Source of the DNA: Alkalihalobacillus alcalophilus ATCC 27647 = CGMCC 1.3604
GTDB taxonomy: Bacteria > Bacillota > Bacilli > Bacillales > Bacillaceae_D
DNA: 29,992 bases
Assembly: GCF_000292245.2 (NCBI RefSeq)
Contig: NZ_ALPT02000052.1
Span: 1 to 29,992, forward strand
Reading direction: 5' to 3'
Below are positions 24,741-29,992 of the stretch, one piece after another (positions within the stretch are counted from its first letter, which is position 1; every line of letters begins with the position of its first letter). Under the pieces are notes generated by a model. The model did no database searches. It worked only from the letters and a program-made list of their open reading frames with translations, and had not been told where the DNA came from. Both the position numbers and the translations under genes were made by a program.

Positions 24741-25904
24741 TTAAAGTGCTGCATTAAGTAGCTTTTCTACATCTTTTGTTTCTAATGACTTAAAATTACC
24801 GAAGGCTCCTCTTTCTCCTGCAATAGCTGCCATTTTTTTTATATTTGACGAATCTATGTCATAATCCGCTAATCGATTAGGCGCACCTAAGCTTGTCCAA
24901 AAAGCCGATAACTTTTCAATTCCTTCTAATGCAATTTCTTTATCTGTTTTGCCCTCAGGATTGACTCCAAATACACGAGTAGCTAACTGAACATGACGTT
25001 CCAATCTTTCATCTATGCTTATTTTTAACCAATGAGGGAAGATAATCGCTAAACCACCTGCATGTGGGATGTCATAAACTGCCGAAATCGCATGTTCAAT
25101 GTTATGAGAACCCCAATCTCCACGTAGTCCCATTTGAGTTATTCCATTTAACGCCATCGTCCCACAATATAAAATCGTTTCACGAAGGTCTAAATCCTCT
25201 AGATTCTGAAGAAGTTTTGGTGCAGCTTCTACCACTGTTAGAAGAATGGATTCACAAATACGATCTTGCAAGGGTGTATTTCGTGTATGATGGAAATAAG
25301 CTTCTAACACATGGCTCATCATATCGACTATTCCATATATCGTTTGATCTTCTGGAACAGAGACCGTATTAACTGGGTCTAAGATCGAAAATGTCGGAAA
25401 AACAAATGGACTTCCCCAGCCAACTTTTTGCTGTGTTTCCCAGTTAGTGATGACCGAACCTGAATTCATTTCAGAACCTGTTGCTGCTAAAGTTAAAATC
25501 GTTCCAAAAGGTAGGGCGTCTTTCGCTTCATTTTCTTTAATTATGATATCCCAAATATCGCCATCGTATTTTGCACCTGCTGAAATGGCCTTAGTCGCGT
25601 CAATGACACTGCCTCCACCTACTGCTAAAATAAAATCAATTTCTTCCTTTTTACAAATCTCGATTCCCTTTTGAACAGTCGTTAACCTTGGATTAGGCTC
25701 AACTCCAGCTAGTTCAAAAACTTGCTTATTTGCTTCCTGTAATTGTGTAATTACTCGGTCGTATAAACCATTTCGTTTAATACTCCCACCACCGTAAATG
25801 AGTAAAACTTTAGCTCCATGAACCTTCATTTCATTGGCGAGTTCGTTTGTTTGTCCTTGACCAAAAATAAGTTTGGTTGGATTACGAAATACAAATGGCT
25901 CCAT
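24741..25904 (-). CDS. Iron-containing alcohol dehydrogenase (YugJ/YugK type, butanol dehydrogenase-like)
   Basis: This is 387 residues, a group III NAD(P)H-dependent alcohol dehydrogenase. GGGSVIDATKAIS (96-108) binds the cofactor. Metal ligands are expected at Asp194 and His198 (VDMMSHVLEAYFHH), His267 (SHNIEHAISA) and His281 (DIPHAGGLAIIFPHW). B. subtilis has two such genes, yugJ and yugK, in tandem at this place; here there is one. I cannot tell which it matches, so no symbol is given. ATG 25904 is preceded by AGGAGTGATGTTCG. It likely reduces aldehydes or oxidises alcohols in the cytoplasm; the natural substrate is not known. Confidence 0.9.
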   Translation of the reverse strand: MEPFVFRNPTKLIFGQGQTNELANEMKVHGAKVLLIYGGGSIKRNGLYDRVITQLQEANKQVFELAGVEPNPRLTTVQKGIEICKKEEIDFILAVGGGSVIDATKAISAGAKYDGDIWDIIIKENEAKDALPFGTILTLAATGSEMNSGSVITNWETQQKVGWGSPFVFPTFSILDPVNTVSVPEDQTIYGIVDMMSHVLEAYFHHTRNTPLQDRICESILLTVVEAAPKLLQNLEDLDLRETILYCGTMALNGITQMGLRGDWGSHNIEHAISAVYDIPHAGGLAIIFPHWLKISIDERLERHVQLATRVFGVNPEGKTDKEIALEGIEKLSAFWTSLGAPNRLADYDIDSSNIKKMAAIAGERGAFGNFKSLETKDVEKLLNAAL

Positions 25905-26157
25905 CGAACATCACTCCTTCTGTTCCTTACTTTATCCATTATCAATTAAATATATAGAAGCGTAAAGCTTTTTCTTACATATTTAACGTAATATCTACAA
26001 CCTCATTTTACATGAACGTAATAAAAAAGCCCAAAAGAAATGCTTTAAAGATAATAGGGGATATGTTCCTGTATATTATGACGGCACCATCCTCATTCTA
26101 ATGATGAAGCATAATCTCATTAGCTATGCTGAACCCATTTGAATGGAGGTGAATTAA

Positions 26158-26382
26158 ATGAGTGGATTTCAACGAACTGCGTTAACTTTAGCAATTATTG
26201 GTGCTATAAACTGGGGATTAATCGGGTTTTTCCGATTTGATCTCGTTGCAGCTCTTTTCGGCGGACAAGCGGCTATGTTTTCACGAATCATTTACGCTAT
26301 AGTCGGTTTAGCCGGATTATATTGTATTTCCCTTCTTTTCAAACCATCCGAAGAGCTTGAGCGTGCTCCAAGAACCGAATAA
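26158..26382 (+). CDS. yuzA: DUF378 membrane protein YuzA
   Basis: This is 74 residues with two membrane segments (about residues 8-27 and 43-62) joined by a short loop with FRFDLVAALFGG. The INWGLIGFFRFDLVAALFG pattern is diagnostic of the DUF378 family. The function is unknown. Strong GGAGGTG precedes the ATG. It is on the plus strand between the yugJ/K-type gene and yugI, as in B. subtilis. Confidence 0.9.
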   Translation: MSGFQRTALTLAIIGAINWGLIGFFRFDLVAALFGGQAAMFSRIIYAIVGLAGLYCISLLFKPSEELERAPRTE

Positions 26383-26391
26383 CATGGCAAC

Positions 26392-26416
26392 AAAGGGCGT
26401 TTTATTAACGCCCTTT
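26392..26416 (+). terminator. Hairpin after yuzA
   Basis: AAAGGGCGTT pairs perfectly with AACGCCCTTT around a 5-nt loop. The following T-tract is poor, but position and stem fit a terminator for yuzA. Confidence 0.6.
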
Positions 26417-26430
26417 ACTAAGAAATGAAA

Positions 26431-26461
26431 AACACCTAAATGAGCGTCTCATTTAGGTGTT
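26431..26461 (-). terminator. Intrinsic terminator of yugI
   Basis: A perfect 14-bp stem (AACACCTAAATGAG and its complement) with a 3-nt loop. On the minus strand it is followed by TTTCATTTC. It lies 17 bp after the yugI stop. Confidence 0.8.
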
Positions 26462-26477
26462 CTTCATTAACGAACAA

Positions 26478-26903
26478 TTATTTTTTTGCACGTTTATTTA
26501 AATCAGCTTGAATTTCATTTGATTGTTTTAACCACTCTTTTAATTTATCTTCAAGAGTGTTGAAACCTTGTTGCGTTTTTTGCTGTTGAGCTTGAGGTTT
26601 ACGAGCTCCTCCCCCACCAGCATTGTTGTTTGGACGAGGCTTACGAGCAGGACGCTCAGGTGCTTCTTGAGTGGCACGAATTGAAAGAGAAACCTTTCCA
26701 GTCCCTTCATCAATTGACATGATTTTTACTTTAACTTCATCTCCTACTGTTAAGACATCGTTAATATCTTTAACAAAACCATGTGCTACTTCAGAAATGT
26801 GCACTAAACCTTGTTTTTGTTCATCAATAGCAACGAAAGCACCAAATGGTTTAATTCCCGTTACTTTCCCCTCGATGATACTACCTACTTCATAATTTGA
26901 CAT
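26478..26903 (-). CDS. yugI: S1-domain RNA-binding protein YugI (general stress protein 13 type)
   Basis: This is 141 residues. An S1 domain fills residues 5-75: VGSIIEGKVTGIKPFGAFVA, then EQKQGLVHISEVAHGFVKD, then VGDEVKVKIMSID, then GKVSLSIRA. A flexible linker rich in Pro, Gly, Gln and Arg (PARKPRPNNN...) and a Lys-rich C-terminal helix follow. This is the layout of B. subtilis YugI/GSP13, a ribosome-associated stress protein. AGGAG precedes the ATG. It has its own terminator. Confidence 0.92.
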   Translation of the reverse strand: MSNYEVGSIIEGKVTGIKPFGAFVAIDEQKQGLVHISEVAHGFVKDINDVLTVGDEVKVKIMSIDEGTGKVSLSIRATQEAPERPARKPRPNNNAGGGGARKPQAQQQKTQQGFNTLEDKLKEWLKQSNEIQADLNKRAKK

Positions 26904-27198
26904 CTACATACAACTCCTAAATAATTTTTAACCTTTTAATATTAACATAGGATTGCCTTTTAAGCAAAATAAAGCTGATTGATCGAAAAAAGCTTTCAAA
27001 CATGCGATAGAGCTTGTTTTTTGCAGGTTTTTCTTTAAAAAAGAAGTTATTACCAATAAAAGTTAGGTGAAATTTAGGCATTAGTTTTAACGTAACTAGT
27101 TTCTAAAAAATAGGCTTCCTCAGCTATTTATCCACAGTTAGCCTAAAACCTCCCCCAGGCAAAGTTGCCCACTCCTAAAGTTTAGCTCTCCCGCACAA
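26904..27198. other. Gap upstream of yugI, no gene
   Basis: About 300 bp with no ORF. It should hold the yugI promoter on the minus strand. A perfect DnaA-box sequence TTATCCACA lies at 27128-27136 as a single copy; I give it no weight as an origin. Confidence 0.4.
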
Positions 27199-27237
27199 AA
27201 ACCGCTTCTAGTGGAATGTTCGTTCTTCCTCAAGAAA
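27199..27237 (-). terminator. Possible terminator of the helicase gene
   Basis: On the minus strand GCCGTTTCT pairs with AGAAGCGGT (two wobble or mismatch positions) across a loop of about 22 nt, followed by TTTTTG. The loop is long. Confidence 0.4.
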
Positions 27238-27256
27238 CGGCTCTATTATTCATCTG

Positions 27257-28396
27257 CTATTCGCCGATCTCCAATTTCCCTTTTACTAATTTTACTTCTG
27301 TTATGTCTATCCCCAATTCACGCGTGTATTTAGCGATTTTATATTCGTCTTTATGGCTCATTAACGTGAGTACTTTTCCTTCTTTACCCATTCTCCCTGT
27401 TCTCCCAGCACGGTGTAAATAACTATCTGGATCAGCAGCTGGGTCTAATTGAATAATATGAGTAACCTCCTCTACGTCTAACCCTCTAGAAGCAACATCC
27501 GTCGCCACGAGAATGTGAATTTCCCCCTCTTTAAATTGCTTTAACGCACGCTCTCTTTCATGTTTCGATTGTTCAGAAGATAAAGCCGCAACCTTAATAC
27601 CTCGATAGTCAAGCTTTTCTGTTGTTTCATTCAGTCGTTCAAGCTGATTGACAAAAACGATTCCTTTTTCAATTTTCTCAGCATGAATGAGTTTACGCGT
27701 CGTATCAACTCGATCTCTTTCATCGATTTTGACAACATAATGGTGAATTCCTTCAACTAAAAGGGCACCGTCTGCTTCCAATTGCACAATAAATGGAGCA
27801 AAGTCGGAAACCATACCACTAAACTGCTCAGGTATTGTAGCAGATACAAAAAGATATTGGCTGTCACGCCCGACTCTTTGAGCAATTTTTGTGAAATCCT
27901 CCCAAGCGGATTGTTCCGCAATCATTCGATCGGCTTCATCAATCGCCACGACTTCAACTTCATGTACTTTCAATTTTTTTCTTTCAATTAACTCAAGAAG
28001 TCTACCTGGTGTTCCAATTGCAATTTGCGGTTTCTCTTTTTTTAGTTTATCGAGCTGACGATTAATATTCGCTCCTCCAATAAACGCCCCAACCTTCAGG
28101 CCTGTCCCAGGAGTCAAAACTCTAGTGACTTCAACAATTTGCATCGCCAATTCCTGAGTTGGTGCCACAATCAATGCCTGCAGTCCTTTTTTATCTTTGG
28201 CGATCTTAGCAAGCAAAGGTAAAAGGAATGCTAGCGTCTTCCCTGTTCCAGTTTGAGAACGGGCCACAATATCTTGTCCTGATAACGCCTCTGGAATCAT
28301 TTTTTCTTGAATATCTGTTGGCTCATTGACTCCTAATTTAGCCAATGCCTCAATCACACTTTCTGGTAATGATACTTCATTAAATAACTGTTTCAT
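27257..28396 (-). CDS. DEAD-box ATP-dependent RNA helicase (CshC/YfmL-like)
   Basis: This is 379 residues, a minimal two-domain RecA-like helicase with no long C-terminal extension. Motifs in order: SQTGTGKT (47-54), APTQELA (78-84), GGAN and TPGRLLEL (129-136), DEAD (153-156), SAT (185-187), then domain 2 with VFVNQ, ATDVASRGLD and HRAGRTGRMG near residues 320-345. The upstream GVNEPTDIQEKMIPEALSGQ is the Q-motif. Size and content best fit the short B. subtilis helicase YfmL (CshC), involved in ribosome assembly and cold growth, rather than CshA or CshB. It starts 25 bp after thiM on the same strand. Confidence 0.85.
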   Translation of the reverse strand: MKQLFNEVSLPESVIEALAKLGVNEPTDIQEKMIPEALSGQDIVARSQTGTGKTLAFLLPLLAKIAKDKKGLQALIVAPTQELAMQIVEVTRVLTPGTGLKVGAFIGGANINRQLDKLKKEKPQIAIGTPGRLLELIERKKLKVHEVEVVAIDEADRMIAEQSAWEDFTKIAQRVGRDSQYLFVSATIPEQFSGMVSDFAPFIVQLEADGALLVEGIHHYVVKIDERDRVDTTRKLIHAEKIEKGIVFVNQLERLNETTEKLDYRGIKVAALSSEQSKHERERALKQFKEGEIHILVATDVASRGLDVEEVTHIIQLDPAADPDSYLHRAGRTGRMGKEGKVLTLMSHKDEYKIAKYTRELGIDITEVKLVKGKLEIGE

Positions 28397-28421
28397 TTTT
28401 ATTCATTCCCTCTATAATCAT

Positions 28422-29195
28422 TCACTTTTTTAATTGATCAACATCTTGATCGGTTAAACTTTGGAGCTGATTCAAAAATTCTATTTGAAAAGAAGCAATC
28501 CCCTGTTCTTTCGTCCGCTCAAATGCTTTTTCTGCAGCAATTCCATAATAGGCTAACCCTGCTTGCAAAGCATTGACTTCTTCCCCTTTTGCCACTGCTA
28601 AAAAGGAAGCTAAAATCCCACCTAATAGGCAACCTGTCCCAACGACTTTCGTTAACCAAGGATGACCATTGGCAACCGCATAATTTTCATGTCCATCACT
28701 GACAATGTCTACTTCACCCGTCACAACCGTTAAGCACTTAAATAAACGAGCCGCTTCACTAGCTATTTCCGTATACTCCCCTTCTACCGCACCATCGACC
28801 CCTTTAACTTGAACTTCAATACCGACTAACGAAGAAATCTCACCAGCATTTCCGCGTAGGACAGTGACGTTCACTTCTTCTAATATTCGTTTAGCTGACT
28901 CTGTTCTTAAAGCCGTTGCTCCTGCTCCAACCGGGTCTAATACAACTGGGACTCCCACTTCATTAGCTGATTTACCAGCAATAATCATCGCCTCGACTTG
29001 TTCATGTGATAATGTCCCGATATTTAAAAGTAGGGCTCCGGCCACCTTCGCCATATCGGCGACCTCTTCTTTGGCATATGCCATCACAGGTGAGGCACCG
29101 AGTGCGAGCAACCCATTCGCTGTAAAATTAGTAACCACAACATTTGTCATGCTGTGAATGAGTGGATTTTCCTGACGAATTTTTTCTAAATACAT
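28422..29195 (-). CDS. thiM: Hydroxyethylthiazole kinase
   Basis: This is 257 residues, phosphorylating 4-methyl-5-(2-hydroxyethyl)thiazole for thiamine salvage. The frame extends to 29267, but ATG 29195 has AAAGGATGTG upstream and gives the standard N-terminus (RQENPLIHSMTNVVVTNFTA). Other family marks are LDPVGAGAT, VLRGNAGEI and VVGTGCLLGGILASF, with the conserved Cys of the active-site loop. No thiE, thiD or tenI lies next to it, and no TPP-riboswitch core (CTGAGA) is visible upstream. It is probably co-transcribed with the helicase gene downstream. Confidence 0.93.
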   Translation of the reverse strand: MYLEKIRQENPLIHSMTNVVVTNFTANGLLALGASPVMAYAKEEVADMAKVAGALLLNIGTLSHEQVEAMIIAGKSANEVGVPVVLDPVGAGATALRTESAKRILEEVNVTVLRGNAGEISSLVGIEVQVKGVDGAVEGEYTEIASEAARLFKCLTVVTGEVDIVSDGHENYAVANGHPWLTKVVGTGCLLGGILASFLAVAKGEEVNALQAGLAYYGIAAEKAFERTKEQGIASFQIEFLNQLQSLTDQDVDQLKK

Positions 29196-29348
29196 AAGGT
29201 CACATCCTTTTACTCTCGTTAGTATATATCTACCCCAAAGCTTACCTTTTTTCCATGACGAAAACAAATATAACTTTTTTTCATTTGTCCTGATTAATTT
29301 TCTGAAAAATGTCTATACTTAATATTAAGAAACGTATTCCCCCTATTT

Positions 29349-29386
29349 TTAAGAAGCTTTCCAGTTATTTTTGGAAGCTTCTTTTT
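29349..29386 (+). terminator. Strong intrinsic terminator with no gene before it
   Basis: AGAAGCTTTCCA pairs with TGGAAGCTTCT (single-T bulge), followed by TTTTTTT on the plus strand. The nearest plus-strand gene end is yuzA, 3 kb away, so the gene it served is missing or unannotated. On the minus strand there is no T-run. Confidence 0.6.
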
Positions 29387-29418
29387 TTGCGGATTACGAA
29401 TGGTAGCCGGTTATTCGT

Positions 29419-29828
29419 ACTGTAATTTTGCCTGAGTGGCTTTTTCATTACTTATCCTCACTTTTTCGCACCGTAATTTTGCCTGAGTGGCTTTTTCATT
29501 ACTTATCCTCACTTTTTCGCACCGTAATTTTGCCTGAGTGGCTTTTTCATTACTTATCCTCACTTTTTCGCACCGTAATTTTGCCTGCTCGGCTTTTTCA
29601 TTACCTATCCTCACTTTTTCGCACCGTAATTTTGCCCGCTCGGCTTTTTCATTACCTATCCTCACTTTTTCGCACTATAATTTTGCCTGCTCGGATTTTT
29701 CATTACCTATCCTCACTTTTTCGCACCGTAATTTTGCCCGCTCGGCTTTTTCATTACCTATCCTCACTTTTTCGCACTATAATTTTGTCTGCTCGGCTTT
29801 TTCATTACCAATTCACCTTTTTTCGCAC
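29419..29828. repeat. Tandem array of eight 51-bp units
   Basis: Units begin ACYRTAATTTTG at 29419, 29470, 29521, 29572, 29623, 29674, 29725 and 29776. The spacing is exactly 51 bp. Variants (GAGTGG vs GCTCGG, ACTTATCC vs ACCTATCC, ACCG vs ACTA) are shared between copies in patches, suggesting exchange or expansion. Because 51 is a multiple of three, the minus strand stays open for 84 codons reading 17-residue repeats (NEKAEQAKLRCEK). There is no binding site and the sequence is low-complexity, so I treat it as a non-coding minisatellite. Confidence 0.9.
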
Positions 29829-29992
29829 CCTCCTCCCCTTTTCTTGCCTCCATCCCCTTTTGGTCACCTCTTTCCTCCACGCTCCTTCCCTTTTCTTGTC
29901 TCCATCTTTGTTTGGTTACCTATTTCCTTACCGCTCCTTCCCTTTTCTTGTCTCCATCCTTGTTTGGTTACCTCTTTCCTCCACGCTCCTCT
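29829..29992. repeat. Second tandem array, 51-52-bp pyrimidine-rich units, running off the window
   Basis: GCTCCTTCCCTTTTCTTGTC recurs at 29881 and 29933, with a diverged copy near 29830 and a truncated one at the window end. The unit is almost pure C/T on the plus strand apart from a GTTTGGTTACC segment. It directly follows the 51-bp array but has a different unit. No ORF with a start is seen. Confidence 0.85.

Noticed and set aside
25064..25372. 102-codon plus-strand frame inside the iron-type dehydrogenase gene
   Set aside because: Antisense to a gene with full family motifs; no RBS or known domain.
27128..27136. DnaA box TTATCCACA
   Set aside because: A single copy, with no cluster, no AT-rich unwinding element and no dnaA/dnaN nearby. 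Likely chance.
29200..29340. TPP riboswitch upstream of thiM
   Set aside because: The conserved CTGAGA core is not found on the coding strand, and the leader is too short for a full element.
29411..29665. 84-codon minus-strand frame of repeated NEKA(E/T)QAKLRCEK units
   Set aside because: It stays open only because the tandem unit is 51 bp. There is no binding site and the repeat continues past the frame.

Overview
The window looks like a low-GC Gram-positive chromosome of the family Bacillaceae. Shine-Dalgarno sequences are strong (AGGAGG, GAGGGGG), GTG and TTG starts are used, and terminators are intrinsic with T-runs. The right third keeps the gene neighbourhood known from Bacillus subtilis around pgi (yugN, pgi, a yugJ/yugK-type dehydrogenase, yuzA, yugI). 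This core is followed by a cshC-type DEAD-box helicase and thiM.

Region 1 (1-2150) is debris. It holds a short stretch I cannot name, a truncated zinc-type dehydrogenase gene and a decayed IS3-family element. Region 2 (2157-11529, all minus strand) is an AT-rich RiPP gene cluster of thiopeptide type. In transcription order it has a 58-residue precursor peptide, a hairpin, a full-length LanB-type dehydratase, a small SpaB_C-like protein (candidate pyridine-forming [4+2] enzyme), a leader-binding partner protein, a YcaO cyclodehydratase broken by a -1 frameshift, a SagB-like azoline dehydrogenase, a MATE exporter and a translationally coupled small basic protein. Together these would bind the leader, turn the single core Cys (and perhaps Ser/Thr) into azoles, dehydrate Ser/Thr, possibly close a macrocycle, and export the product. 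The predicted core has one Cys and is unlike the Cys-rich cores of known Bacillus thiopeptides.

Region 3 (11600-16240) is accessory. It has an unrecognised small ORF, a deletion junction joining an XRE regulator start to the tail of a Gly-Tyr-rich membrane-anchored protein, and a three-gene plus-strand operon: membrane-anchored subtilase, secreted toxin-like protein, probable immunity protein. Region 4 (16409-20764, minus) holds an ABC-2 exporter (permease, ATPase, permease), a lipoprotein and a small secreted protein. Region 5 (20994-22140) is an internally deleted IS21-type element that has cut off the start of an AbrB-like gene.

Region 6 (22404-29195) is the conserved housekeeping block. 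Three intergenic tandem-repeat arrays with units of about 51-53 bp flank it: one between yugN and pgi, and two back to back at the right edge. No tRNA, rRNA or CRISPR array was seen. All function calls come from reading motifs by eye; no database search was run.
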